A model generated the notes under the pieces. The model was not told the origin of the DNA, did no database searches, and saw nothing but the letters and a program-made list of their open reading frames with translations. A stretch of 64,000 nt of DNA from an uncultured Robinsoniella sp. (lineage in GTDB: Bacteria > Bacillota > Clostridia > Lachnospirales > Lachnospiraceae). This document shows, piece after piece, positions 35,377-42,267 of the stretch. The translations under genes and the position numbers were made by a program. The stretch covers positions 124,001 to 188,000 of the forward strand of contig UQGG01000005.1 in the NCBI GenBank assembly GCA_900540475.1, given 5' to 3'. Position 1 is the first letter of the stretch. Each line of letters starts with the position of its first letter.

Positions 35377-35427
35377 TTGTAAACATGCCCCTTTTTTTAT
35401 TTTACCAAAAAAGGGGCATGTTTACAA
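35377..35427. repeat. Perfect 21-bp inverted repeat upstream of the XRE gene
   Basis: The left arm TTGTAAACATGCCCCTTTTT (from 35377) and right arm AAAAAGGGGCATGTTTACAA (to 35427) are fully complementary around a short TTTTACC-type loop. T runs are on the loop side, so it is not a standard terminator. It lies in the promoter region of the minus-strand XRE gene and could be an operator or a cruciform element. Confidence 0.7.
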
Positions 35428-35520
35428 GATAATTACTCTCGTGGTCAAATAGTAGAATTCAGGTCAATCTCCAGAAACAAGTTCTATTGGCATTTCCAGG
35501 GTTATGTCTTCTACTGCTTA

Positions 35521-35724
35521 TTATACGTCAAATAACTCTATAATGTCATCATTGGGAATTACATCCATTAATAACTCATGCGCTAGCCAATTTGTATCAT
35601 TCCGGTTTTCTACGCAAACATATTTAACAACGTTCCTTACTAAGTTCGTTAATCCCTCTTCATCCACTATTTCTAATATCTCTCTTATATCACTTGAATA
35701 TTTTGCAAATTGCATATCATTCAT
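35521..35724 (-). CDS. Small acidic hypothetical protein
   Basis: A 67-residue acidic protein with AGGAGGGAA eight bases upstream of its ATG. I do not recognise a family. Its promoter region is homologous, in inverted orientation, to the one upstream of the gene at 38807. The shared promoter suggests that the two genes belong to one regulon. It is located between the two copies of the 57-bp repeat. Confidence 0.6.
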   Translation of the reverse strand: MNDMQFAKYSSDIREILEIVDEEGLTNLVRNVVKYVCVENRNDTNWLAHELLMDVIPNDDIIELFDV

Positions 35725-35744
35725 TAATTGTTCCCTCCTATAGA

Positions 35745-35897
35745 TTGTTGTTTGGTGTTTTGTAACTGTCTTTATTATACATTAAATATGATGTAATGTA
35801 CATTGGCAAATACACTGAAATTAATGTATTTTATTGTGCATATTGTACATTATTAATAATGTAAAAAAGACAGTTACAAAACAGCAACCCGAGAAGA
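35745..35897. promoter_or_regulatory. Divergent promoter region with ACATTA/TAATGT operators and a shared leader
   Basis: Both ends carry the same outward-facing leader, AAAGACAGTTACAAAAC, on the plus strand at about 35866-35882 and on the minus strand at about 35757-35773. On the minus side it is preceded by a consensus-like TATAAT. Between them lie several TACATTA/TAATGTA dyads. The same layout occurs upstream of 38807, and the same leader with other operators occurs upstream of 37472. The plus-side leader runs into a CCCG-agaagaa-CGGG hairpin before the ORF at 35910. Confidence 0.7.
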
Positions 35898-35909
35898 ACG
35901 GGTGGAAAA

Positions 35910-36110
35910 GTGCCTGATTCATGGATTGACGGCATAATGAGAGAAGAAATCATAAGAATAAAATTTAATAGGAGATCTTTACTAGATAGAATAGAACGGA
36001 AAATTACATACTATATAAAAGAACCGTGTAAGCCAGTTGGCTGGATAATATTAGTCGGCAAGTATTTACGGACCAAAACCCCTAAAGGGAGGATTTACGG
36101 TTCTTTCTGA
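35910..36110 (+). CDS. Small ORF of uncertain status
   Basis: A 66-residue basic ORF that begins with ATG after the shared leader and a small hairpin, so its upstream layout is the same as for the small genes further downstream. The ribosome binding site is weak. Its second half overlaps copy 2 of the 57-bp repeat. I do not recognise a family. It may be a decayed cassette rather than a working gene. Confidence 0.35.
   Translation: MPDSWIDGIMREEIIRIKFNRRSLLDRIERKITYYIKEPCKPVGWIILVGKYLRTKTPKGRIYGSF
36017..36073. repeat. 57-bp imperfect direct repeat, copy 2
   Basis: About 52 of 57 bases match 35026-35082 in direct orientation, with the core GATAATATTAGTCGGC identical. Nothing else in this stretch explains the conservation. 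Confidence 0.7.
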
Positions 36111-36260
36111 TATTTAGGTAATGTGAGATTTCTGATATCCTAATAGGACCGTTAAATCTGTAATGAATACAGACTTGACGCTCCTTTGCTATTTCTTGCC
36201 ATAATTTTATTTTTTAAGAACAGGAATATTTGGTAGATTTCTAAGCCCGAGCGCTAATAT

Positions 36261-36515
36261 TTAAGACATAATAGACTGTTCGTAGTCTGTACCATCTTTG
36301 TATAATGTTTCAGGCGCAATATCAATCTCACCGTCAAGCCATGTAACGGTATCAAAATCAATATAAACCTGATTAAAAATATTAATATCTTTGAGGATCT
36401 GGAATACAGGAAGGTCTAGCAGGGGGGTTACATCGTATACTTTAGATACACCGTCCGAGAAAGAAAGAGCTAACTTGTAATCTGGTAACGGTTTAACAAC
36501 AACAACTTTAATCAT
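36261..36515 (-). CDS. DUF2442 family protein
   Basis: An 84-residue protein with the DUF2442 pattern: VKPLPDYKLALSFSDGVSKVYDV, then a leucine-rich turn, F-x-x-VYIDFDTVTWLDG, and DIAPETLY at the end. DUF2442 genes are often paired with DUF4160 and have been suggested to be toxin-antitoxin-like; no DUF4160 partner is visible here. The ribosome binding site is weak, and the frame continues upstream without a better start, so the N-terminus or the partner gene may have been lost. Confidence 0.75.
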   Translation of the reverse strand: MIKVVVVKPLPDYKLALSFSDGVSKVYDVTPLLDLPVFQILKDINIFNQVYIDFDTVTWLDGEIDIAPETLYKDGTDYEQSIMS

Positions 36516-36929
36516 TGGCGTGTTGGAGCCAGCATATACAATTCCATTAAGTTCCTACATAAAAAAACCAATCCTTTCAATTCATATCATTTTGAAATTT
36601 TCTTCTATAGCAGCAAGGAAAAACGAACGCATACTGTCTTAAATTAATAGTAGTAACAAAAAGCCCTGGATATTTTATCTGGGGCTTTTTATATAAAACG
36701 ATACCCTTATGAGCAGCTTAAAGGCGGCAGGAGTGGACAAAATTATGAAAGGCACAGAAGATACCGTATGAGGGTTGTGCACAGTAAACGTCCGCAAAGG
36801 GCAGGGAACAAATTACGCCGATATTGCAGTGATCCACACCTTAAGGGAGTTTGAATCTAGTGGATAAGAAATACAGCGGATTTATTTATGTGCAGTATAT
36901 AGAAAAGGCATAAAAATACCCATGGGGAA
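36516..36929. other. Gene-poor stretch with terminator and remnants
   Basis: No convincing gene. It contains an ATTAATAGTAGTAACA motif that recurs near 38465, 42153 and 42190, the hairpin terminator at 36659-36692, and short open stretches (near 36709 and 36810-36860) that look like decayed coding sequence. Confidence 0.5.
36659..36692 (+). terminator. Intrinsic terminator of the AGCCC/GGGCT family
   Basis: AAAAAGCCCTGGATA pairs with TATCTGGGGCTTTTT around a short T-rich loop, about 15 bp with G-T pairs. Similar hairpins occur near 38597, 42209, 43358, 43441 and 50396 and seem to be a repeated end module of the small-gene cassettes. Confidence 0.7.
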
Positions 36930-36954
36930 TTACTCCTCGGGGGTATTTTTTATG
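36914..36954. terminator. Terminator at the 3' end of the second XRE gene
   Basis: AAAATACCC (about 36914-36922) pairs with GGGTATTTT (about 36944-36952), with A and T tracts on the two sides. It overlaps the last codons of the minus-strand XRE gene and may work in both directions. Confidence 0.55.
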
Positions 36955-37184
36955 TCTTTTTCTTGGATATATTCCATAATGTCACCAGGTTGACAACTAA
37001 GAAGTTCGCAAATTCTCTCTATCGTGGCTGTGGAAACGTCACCTTTTCCGGTTCTCATCTTATTTATTATTCCGGGACTTATACCGCTGTCCCTTAAGAA
37101 TTGCCACTTTTTACCATGATCCTCTAATAAGTCTTGTAACTTGTTAAATCTGATTTTAGTAGATCTTTCCCCGTGAACTGCCAT
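36930..37184 (-). CDS. Small XRE/Cro-type repressor 2
   Basis: An 84-residue helix-turn-helix protein. I chose the ATG at 37184 (MAVHGERSTKIRF) because AGAAGGT lies six bases upstream. The core (LRDSGISPGIINKMRTGKGDVSTATIERICELLSCQPGDIMEY) is a Cro/CI-type domain close to that of the repressor at 35106-35327. Upstream and divergent lies an array of GTACTA/TAGTAC dyads that are good candidates for its operators. It probably represses its own promoter and the plus-strand small-gene operon that starts at 37472. Confidence 0.8.
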   Translation of the reverse strand: MAVHGERSTKIRFNKLQDLLEDHGKKWQFLRDSGISPGIINKMRTGKGDVSTATIERICELLSCQPGDIMEYIQEKDIKNTPEE

Positions 37185-37244
37185 GTTCATACCTTCTTTC
37201 AATGTTTATTGTTGTTAAGTATAGCATATTTACATATATAATAC

Positions 37245-37425
37245 CAGTTTAAAAGTACTAGAAATAGTACTAATAGTTTTGTAAAAACAGTGCGTGAACT
37301 AGTACAATATGCATAAATTTAGTACTAGAACTAGCAATATACACAAAAAAACGTACTAGTTCTAGCAATATAACTATTGTAAAAACGTACTAGATATAGT
37401 ACAATAAAGATAGTTACAAAACAGC
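37245..37425. promoter_or_regulatory. Operator array (GTACTAG dyads) and promoter of the small-gene operon
   Basis: At least five dyads of the type GTACTAG..CTAGTAC (near 37253, 37300, 37321, 37352 and 37388) lie between the divergent XRE gene and the gene at 37472. The last one is followed by TACAAT and the leader AAAGATAGTTACAAAACAGC, the same leader found in the promoters at 35745-35897 and 38675-38790 with different operators. Confidence 0.7.
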
Positions 37426-37471
37426 AAACAACAAAACAGAAATCCGGAAAACCGGGAGAAAAGAGGAAATT

Positions 37472-37705
37472 ATGATTAACACATTATCTTATGTATTAGG
37501 AAACGAAGAAGAAATAAAAGTAGGGAATACATATTATTTTGGACAGATCTGGAACAGTGACGGGGACGGCGAAGACTTGCTTGAATCCGGAACAATTGCA
37601 ATATGGGATTCCGCAAAAGAAGCGGAATATGTTCTATGGTTCAATACCGTAGAAGAAAACGAAGATCTTTTACAAACGCTTGTAAAAATTACCAATATAA
37701 TTTAA
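37472..37705 (+). CDS. Small acidic protein, member of a three-copy family
   Basis: A 77-residue acidic protein with AGAGGAAATT before ATG and a CCGG-aaaa-CCGG tetraloop hairpin 16 bases upstream of the start. The sequence pattern (EEIKVGNTYYFGQIWNSDGD ... LLQTLVKITNI) is shared with the proteins at 38195-38440 and 42268-42543. The family is not one I recognise. Small acidic proteins of mobile elements are sometimes DNA mimics or inhibitors of host defence, but nothing here demonstrates that. Confidence 0.65.
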   Translation: MINTLSYVLGNEEEIKVGNTYYFGQIWNSDGDGEDLLESGTIAIWDSAKEAEYVLWFNTVEENEDLLQTLVKITNII

Positions 37706-37750
37706 TTAGATATACCACCCACCGGGATGCGGCGGGGGAAAGCAGGGAGT

Positions 37751-38095
37751 ATGAAAGTAAAAGCAAATATGTCAATAAAAGCAAAGGTGGATAATAAAGT
37801 AGTATCGGTAAAAGTAATAGATCCTAACTACTCGGATCATGCAATTGAGGTTCAAATGGAAGAAGGAATTTTCAAAGATGAATATTGCATCGTAAAAAAA
37901 GAGGATATCGTAAAAGAAAAGAAAACGAATAGATATTGCATCCAGGTAAATGATTTCAATTACAAAAAAGGTAAATGGTCATTTAAAGCATATAAATATT
38001 GCGAAACGATAGAAGAATGTAAAAAGGTCACAAGGCATTTCGGATATAGGGAATATAGGATATTGGATCGGATGACAAAAGAATATTTCATGTAA
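37751..38095 (+). CDS. Small hypothetical protein of the cassette operon
   Basis: A 114-residue basic protein. I chose the ATG at 37751, which follows AGCAGGGAGT, rather than the upstream ATG in the hairpin region. It has a lysine-rich beta-type N-terminus and a C-terminal helix (TIEECKKVTRHFGYREYRI). I do not recognise the family. A GC-rich hairpin (37718-37738) precedes it, as for most of its neighbours. Confidence 0.6.
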   Translation: MKVKANMSIKAKVDNKVVSVKVIDPNYSDHAIEVQMEEGIFKDEYCIVKKEDIVKEKKTNRYCIQVNDFNYKKGKWSFKAYKYCETIEECKKVTRHFGYREYRILDRMTKEYFM

Positions 38096-38141
38096 CTATT
38101 ACATACCTACCCACCGGGGAGCGGTGGGAGAAGGAGATAAA

Positions 38142-38198
38142 ATGGAAATATTGGAAAATTTAATAATACAAATAAGAAAGGCAGGAAATAAAAAATGA
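38142..38198 (+). CDS. 18-residue micro-ORF coupled to the next gene
   Basis: ATG at 38142 follows an ideal AAGGAG site, encodes MEILENLIIQIRKAGNKK and stops at a TGA that overlaps the ATG of the next gene (ATGA at 38195). A perfect hairpin, CCCACCG-gggag-CGGTGGG (38110-38128), precedes it. It may act as a translational leader for the gene at 38195 rather than as a functional peptide. Confidence 0.5.
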   Translation: MEILENLIIQIRKAGNKK

Positions 38199-38440
38199 AT
38201 ATGCCAACACATAGTTATATAAGAGAAAATGGACAGGAGATAAAAGTTTCTGGGGTATATTATTTTGGGCAATTATGGACTGGAGTAGGAGATGGGGAAG
38301 GATTATTAGAATATGGAGCGGTTTTATTGGATGATGATTTTGTTATTAGTTTTGAAATTTTTCAAAAAGACACCGATTTAATACACACATTAGTTAGGGT
38401 TACCAGTATTGTTTTACATGGGGTTGGCGATTTGGGGTAG
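38195..38440 (+). CDS. Small acidic protein, second member of the three-copy family
   Basis: An 81-residue protein with the pattern GQEIKVSGVYYFGQLWTGVGDGEGLLEYG ... LVRVTSI shared with the 37472 and 42268 proteins. Its start overlaps the stop of an 18-residue ORF. I do not recognise the family or know its function. The gene is followed by remnants of a decayed gene. Confidence 0.6.
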   Translation: MNMPTHSYIRENGQEIKVSGVYYFGQLWTGVGDGEGLLEYGAVLLDDDFVISFEIFQKDTDLIHTLVRVTSIVLHGVGDLG

Positions 38441-38544
38441 GATGTTCAAAACCCAAACAGTTATTAATAGTAATATAGGATATTTTGAAATACAGGCTAA
38501 TTCAAGTTTGTTGTTTCAGCGATTAATAGCAACATTTGATGTAT

Positions 38545-38660
38545 TGAAACATTATTAATATTAAAAGAAAAGATCATACACATAGATACAGTACCGTAAA
38601 AATAGCCTTGGAATTTAATTACGGAGCTATTTTTCAAATTCAGGATTGGTGATTTCCTCC
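38545..38660 (+). pseudogene. 3' remnant of a gene like that at 42556, with its terminator
   Basis: Bases 38567-38600 encode IIHIDTVP followed by TAA, nearly the same as the last residues of the intact protein at 42556-43344 (IIHMDTVP). The next 60 bases, including the AATAGCC...GGAGCTATT hairpin and the text after it, also match the region after that gene. The rest of the gene is missing, so this is a deletion remnant. Confidence 0.7.
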
Positions 38661-38674
38661 TTTTGAACATAATA

Positions 38675-38790
38675 CACATTATAAATAATGTAAAAATGCA
38701 CAATAAAATACATTAAATTTAGTGTATTTGTCAATATACATTACACCGTATTTAATGTATAATAAAGACAGTTAAAGAACAGCAAACAAC
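38675..38790 (+). promoter_or_regulatory. Promoter with ACATTA/TAATGT operators and the shared leader
   Basis: ACATTATAAATAATGT, TACATTAAATTTAGTGTA and TATACATTACACC dyads are followed by TATAAT at about 38758 and the leader AAAGACAGTTAAAGAACAGC. The whole block is homologous to the minus strand of 35745-35880. It drives the gene at 38807 and the cassette genes after it. Confidence 0.75.
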
Positions 38791-38806
38791 AAACGGAGGG
38801 AACCAA

Positions 38807-39214
38807 ATGTATAAAGTAAACGGAACACCAAATAGAAAAGCAATAGAAAAATTCGATAACGACAGACACATGTTTTACAGATTTCAAAACCCAGCTCACA
38901 CAATCGAAGGTGAATATACCCAGAGTTGGGGAATGATATACAGTTCAGCCGAACAAGCCAGAGAATGTGCAGAAGAAGAGGGAATGGAAGAAGACGAAGC
39001 AGTTCTTCCTGGAAAAAGCTGCATGACAACGTTCGAAGAGATCTTAAGCTTTACAGAACAATTTGGCAAAAACGATGTTCTCATGATCTTCAACGGAAAC
39101 GACACATACGTTACCGGTCATGACGGCGAATACGTAGCCGATTTTGACGAAGCTGTTGCAATCTGGAGTATGGAAGATGTAATCAAATACGCACAGGAAA
39201 ACATTTGGAAATAA
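38807..39214 (+). CDS. Acidic hypothetical protein, first gene of the second cassette operon
   Basis: A 135-residue strongly acidic protein with GGAGGGAACC before ATG. It has no recognisable family, signal peptide or membrane segment. It is the first gene after the shared promoter and leader and is followed at short spacing by further small genes. The low isoelectric point and its place in an operon of unrelated small proteins would fit an anti-defence or host-takeover protein, but that is conjecture. Confidence 0.65.
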   Translation: MYKVNGTPNRKAIEKFDNDRHMFYRFQNPAHTIEGEYTQSWGMIYSSAEQARECAEEEGMEEDEAVLPGKSCMTTFEEILSFTEQFGKNDVLMIFNGNDTYVTGHDGEYVADFDEAVAIWSMEDVIKYAQENIWK

Positions 39215-39251
39215 ATTAACCACCGGCCGGAGAAAGCATGGGGGAAAAAAT

Positions 39252-39584
39252 ATGTTGCAGTTAGTTGTTAATAGAAATTTAAAAACACAGGAAGAAAGGA
39301 ATATTGGGGAAATCATAGAAATAGCAATGTGCGAAAAAGAAGAACAATTCAAAAAAATGTTAGACAGAACGTGCTATTTAACATCAGATACCGGATGGTC
39401 AGGGACCGTAAAGCTTTACCGGTGTGGTTATTATATAGAGTTAGAAGGAACAAGAAGCGTTTTTAAGTGTTTCCTGGATAATTGCAACAATGTTATAAGG
39501 AAACCTAGAAACATAGAGATAGAACAAAAATACAGCATTTCAGGAAATAACACAGAGATACATCATATAAGATTTTGCAAATAG
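39252..39584 (+). CDS. Small hypothetical protein of the cassette operon
   Basis: A 110-residue protein with GGGGGAAAAAATATG as start region and a CCGG/CCGG hairpin (39223-39230) upstream. It contains four cysteines (GCGYY-like and FKCFLDNCNN regions) without a clear zinc motif. I do not recognise it. Confidence 0.55.
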   Translation: MLQLVVNRNLKTQEERNIGEIIEIAMCEKEEQFKKMLDRTCYLTSDTGWSGTVKLYRCGYYIELEGTRSVFKCFLDNCNNVIRKPRNIEIEQKYSISGNNTEIHHIRFCK

Positions 39585-39626
39585 ATCAACCACTCGCCGG
39601 GGAGCGGCGGGAGAAAGCAGGGGAGT

Positions 39627-39977
39627 ATGAGAAGCAGAGTAATGAAAAGAGCATGGGAGATCAAAAAATTTACAAAATATACATTTGCGAAAGCATTAAA
39701 ATTTTCCTGGAAAGTGGAAAAAGACGAACCGGAAAATTTCCAGTTAGATGTCATGTTCAGCCTTAAGTACCCAGGCGAATTTGATGACGATTGGGAAGCA
39801 ATGGAAAGTAATAGATTGGAAGCGTGCAAAAAATGCCGCATTCTACAAAAACTGTTTGACGAAAGCAATGATTTTTTATGGGATACCGGAGCAGTATTCA
39901 ATAAAGAAGATGCGCAATACAATGAGTTTCTTAGAAATTTATTGGATACATATAAAAAAATAGCAACTGAATATTAA
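39627..39977 (+). CDS. Small hypothetical protein of the cassette operon
   Basis: A 116-residue protein with AGGGGAGT before ATG and a CGCCG-gggag-CGGCG hairpin (39595-39609) upstream. Mainly helical and charged; a CKKCRILQKLF segment is in the middle. I do not recognise it. Confidence 0.55.
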   Translation: MRSRVMKRAWEIKKFTKYTFAKALKFSWKVEKDEPENFQLDVMFSLKYPGEFDDDWEAMESNRLEACKKCRILQKLFDESNDFLWDTGAVFNKEDAQYNEFLRNLLDTYKKIATEY

Positions 39978-40027
39978 ATCTAGTGCCACCCGAACCCGGT
40001 CGGGAATACCGGGAGAAAGAAGGAATT

Positions 40028-40207
40028 ATGCAAATAAGTGAAACTATAGTAAATAAAACAGGATCATATCTTACAAGTTATGGATATAAGCCTTGTTTTA
40101 TAAAAAGGTATTTCACATTATACGGTGATGAATTTGCGGATATATCTACACCGTTGGGACAAAAAACACATGTAAAGAAATGGAGAGTCATAGAGGACAG
40201 AGACTAA
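40028..40207 (+). CDS. Small hypothetical protein of the cassette operon
   Basis: A 59-residue protein. I chose the ATG at 40028, which follows GAAAGAAGGAATT; the open frame begins earlier but within the hairpin CCCGGT-...-ACCGGG (39995-40013). I do not recognise it. Confidence 0.5.
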   Translation: MQISETIVNKTGSYLTSYGYKPCFIKRYFTLYGDEFADISTPLGQKTHVKKWRVIEDRD

Positions 40208-40256
40208 TAAATATAACACGCACACGGAGGAAAAACCGGGAGAAAGAAGGTAAAGT

Positions 40257-40841
40257 ATGAGAGAAGTAGTTGTAAAAAAAGTGAAATTTGATAGCACAGA
40301 TTATTGTGATCACAGATACTCTTTTATGTTGATAAAAATAGACCATTTTTATCATGAAATTCAATTTGAAACTGTCGGGGGAGCCGCCCCGAATATTAAG
40401 GCAGTTTTGAATTTTTTACTAACAGATAAGGATGTCCGTCAGGAACTAATATGGGCATGTAAAGAGTATAAGAGAAAATACCCCATTTTCTTTAAATATC
40501 ACGAGGGAATGTCAGGTGCTAGGAATATAACACTCTGTTATTCCAAAGTATCACACGATTGGGCAGCCAGTTATAAGCCAAAACAAAAAACTGCTTATAA
40601 TTTGCATATTTCGTGTGCAAATAAATTAAATGATGGGATTAATGATATCTTTTCCGGAGATCTTCTCGATTTAATAAACTTTTTTATAAAAGAAGAGGAA
40701 ATCCATTGTGAAAGATATCAGTTTTTAGAAAATTTGGATCACATAAAAACAAAATTATTTAAGCGCAAGCATTACCAATACTTACGCTACAGGCATAAGG
40801 AATTATTTACAGTAGATTCTTTATGCTATTCCAAAAAATAA
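40257..40841 (+). CDS. Hypothetical protein of the cassette operon
   Basis: A 194-residue basic protein with AAAGAAGGTAAAGT before ATG. It is the largest product in this run of small genes. I do not recognise a family; there is no signal peptide or membrane segment. A glycine/alanine turn (GGAAPNIKAV) and a later SGARNITLCYSKVSHDW segment may mark a conserved core. Confidence 0.6.
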   Translation: MREVVVKKVKFDSTDYCDHRYSFMLIKIDHFYHEIQFETVGGAAPNIKAVLNFLLTDKDVRQELIWACKEYKRKYPIFFKYHEGMSGARNITLCYSKVSHDWAASYKPKQKTAYNLHISCANKLNDGINDIFSGDLLDLINFFIKEEEIHCERYQFLENLDHIKTKLFKRKHYQYLRYRHKELFTVDSLCYSKK

Positions 40842-40893
40842 ATATTTAAGCGACCCGTACCCGGTCGGGAATCACCGGGAGAAAGAATGAATT

Positions 40894-41124
40894 ATGAAGG
40901 ATAGCATTGAACGCATAAATAAAATACTGGTAAGGTATGGGGAGAGTGCAATGCGGTATGATATACGGGCAGAAACAAACGTATATCTCGCGAAAGAGTT
41001 ATTAAAATGCAACATGGAGGATTCTTCGCTTCTTGCAATATTAGAGCGATTACTTCAAGGAAATGAGCCGTTGGGATATATACATGATGTATTAAAAACC
41101 CATTATCAAAGTATTAATACGTAA
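40894..41124 (+). CDS. Small helical hypothetical protein of the cassette operon
   Basis: A 76-residue, mainly helical protein (RINKILVRYGESAMRYDIR ... LLAILERLLQGN). The start follows AGAAAGAATGAATT. The hairpin CCCGGT-...-ACCGGG (40860-40879) lies 14 bases upstream and is nearly the same as the one before the gene at 40028. I do not recognise it. Confidence 0.55.
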   Translation: MKDSIERINKILVRYGESAMRYDIRAETNVYLAKELLKCNMEDSSLLAILERLLQGNEPLGYIHDVLKTHYQSINT

Positions 41125-41181
41125 GACGTTGCAACACTATAAAATTTATAGCCGCCAGGAGCGGCAGAAAGAAGGTAAAAT

Positions 41182-41541
41182 ATGAGTAAAGTAAAAGAAA
41201 ACGTTCTTAAAGAAAGAGGGCTAAAAGAACCTAAATTCCAAATAGGAGATAAGGCTTTTGGAATTTACCGTGAGTATGAAGCGGGATATGAAAAAATGGA
41301 AGGATACATAAAAGAAATAAACGCTAGTAATTTTATATATTGTTATGGACAAGAAGAACCGGATAAAATAATATATAGAATAACGGGCTTCTACGAAGAA
41401 ATAGAAGAAAATTTTCTATTCGAAACGGAAAAGGAGCGGGACGCAGAATATAACAGATTGGAAGAACAGAGAAAGGAGGAAATAAGGAAAAAACTTAGAG
41501 AAGAAATTGAAACATTAGGAAGAAAGCTACAAAGTATATAA
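41182..41541 (+). CDS. Small charged hypothetical protein, last of the hairpin-led genes
   Basis: A 119-residue protein with AAAGAAGGTAAAAT before ATG and a GCCGC-cagga-GCGGC hairpin (41151-41165) upstream. Residues 18-75 look like a beta barrel (FQIGDKAFGIYREY ... IYRITGFYEEI), followed by a coiled-coil tail. I do not recognise it. Confidence 0.55.
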   Translation: MSKVKENVLKERGLKEPKFQIGDKAFGIYREYEAGYEKMEGYIKEINASNFIYCYGQEEPDKIIYRITGFYEEIEENFLFETEKERDAEYNRLEEQRKEEIRKKLREEIETLGRKLQSI

Positions 41542-41620
41542 TTATACAATAAAATATAACTGAATAATACCCGTCCCGGTTTTCCCGCCAGGACAAGAGC
41601 AACTTATAAGATGCCATTTA

Positions 41621-41649
41621 TTGACAATGGTTTAATAAAAACGTATACT
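41621..41649 (+). promoter_or_regulatory. Sigma-A type promoter
   Basis: TTGACA (41621-41626), a 17-base spacer and TATACT (41644-41649) lie upstream of the zinc-finger-like gene at 41676. Confidence 0.75.
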
Positions 41650-41675
41650 AAATTAGAATTATGGGAGGTAAATAA

Positions 41676-42071
41676 ATGGATGTGGAAAAAGTAAAAGTCT
41701 GCCTAGAATGTGGAAGCAAATTTCAGACCAATGACAACCGTGTCAAATATTGTTCTGACGAATGCAGACGCAGTTCAGCGCTCAATAAAGTAAAGAAGTG
41801 CCAAAAAGTAAAGGAAAAGAAATCGAATATTACAAAAACATGCTGTATTTGTGGCAAAGATTTTGTAGACACCACAATAAACCACTGTAAAAACACTTGT
41901 TCAGAGGAATGCAGGCGGGAAAAGTGGCGTATGAATTGGGAAAAATGGAAAACAGAAAATCCGGAGAGCTATAAGCAATCACAAAAAAAGTCAATCCTCA
42001 GAAAAGAAAAAATAGGATATTGGAAAAAATACAGGATTAAAAAACGATTGAAAACTATAAAAAAAAATTGA
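41676..42071 (+). CDS. Double zinc-ribbon protein
   Basis: A 131-residue, very basic protein with GGGAGG before ATG. Two similar cysteine modules are visible: CLECGSKF ... YCSDECRR (about residues 8-32) and CCICGKDF ... NTCSEECRR (about 51-78), each with a CxxC pair and a C-x3-C pair. The C-terminal 50 residues are lysine-rich. The layout suggests a nucleic-acid-binding protein. It has its own consensus promoter. I do not recognise a named family. Confidence 0.65.
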   Translation: MDVEKVKVCLECGSKFQTNDNRVKYCSDECRRSSALNKVKKCQKVKEKKSNITKTCCICGKDFVDTTINHCKNTCSEECRREKWRMNWEKWKTENPESYKQSQKKSILRKEKIGYWKKYRIKKRLKTIKKN

Positions 42072-42096
42072 CAATATTGTTCACGTACTATATAAT
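42068..42096 (+). promoter_or_regulatory. Consensus sigma-A promoter
   Basis: TTGACA (42068-42073), 17-base spacer, TATAAT (42091-42096): a full consensus match that overlaps the stop codon of the preceding gene. About 165 bases of leader follow before the gene at 42268, including two ATTAATAGTA motifs and a 12-bp hairpin, AAAGCCCTGGAA/TTCCGGGGCTTT (42209-42238), which may act as an attenuator. Confidence 0.8.
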
Positions 42097-42267
42097 AAAA
42101 TTATCTTAATACCAATATAAGTTGTGTTTAAAAGGTGTTACAGGTAGCTAATAATTAATAGTAACGTGAAGCGTATTGAAACAATTTTAAATTAATAGTA
42201 GCAATTTTAAAGCCCTGGAAATTTCTTCCGGGGCTTTACTCATAAACAAAATAAGGAGGACGAGGGA

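Larger units (their letters stand above)
37444..41165 (+). repeat. Family of GC-rich leader hairpins before the small genes
   Basis: Short hairpins precede most small genes of this run: CCGG-aaaa-CCGG (37444-37455), 37718-37738, CCCACCG-gggag-CGGTGGG (38110-38128), CCGGCCGG (39223-39230), CGCCG-gggag-CGGCG (39595-39609), CCCGGT-...-ACCGGG (39995-40013 and 40860-40879) and GCCGC-cagga-GCGGC (41151-41165). Each is followed by GAGAAAG(A)AGG-type text and then the ATG. Stems differ in sequence but keep pairing, which indicates selection on structure. Several loops expose GGGAG or AGGAG. Confidence 0.75.

Noticed and set aside
36709..36866. Short open stretches between the two repressor regions
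   Set aside because: They are under 25 codons each, lack ribosome binding sites and show no clear family. They are at most remnants.
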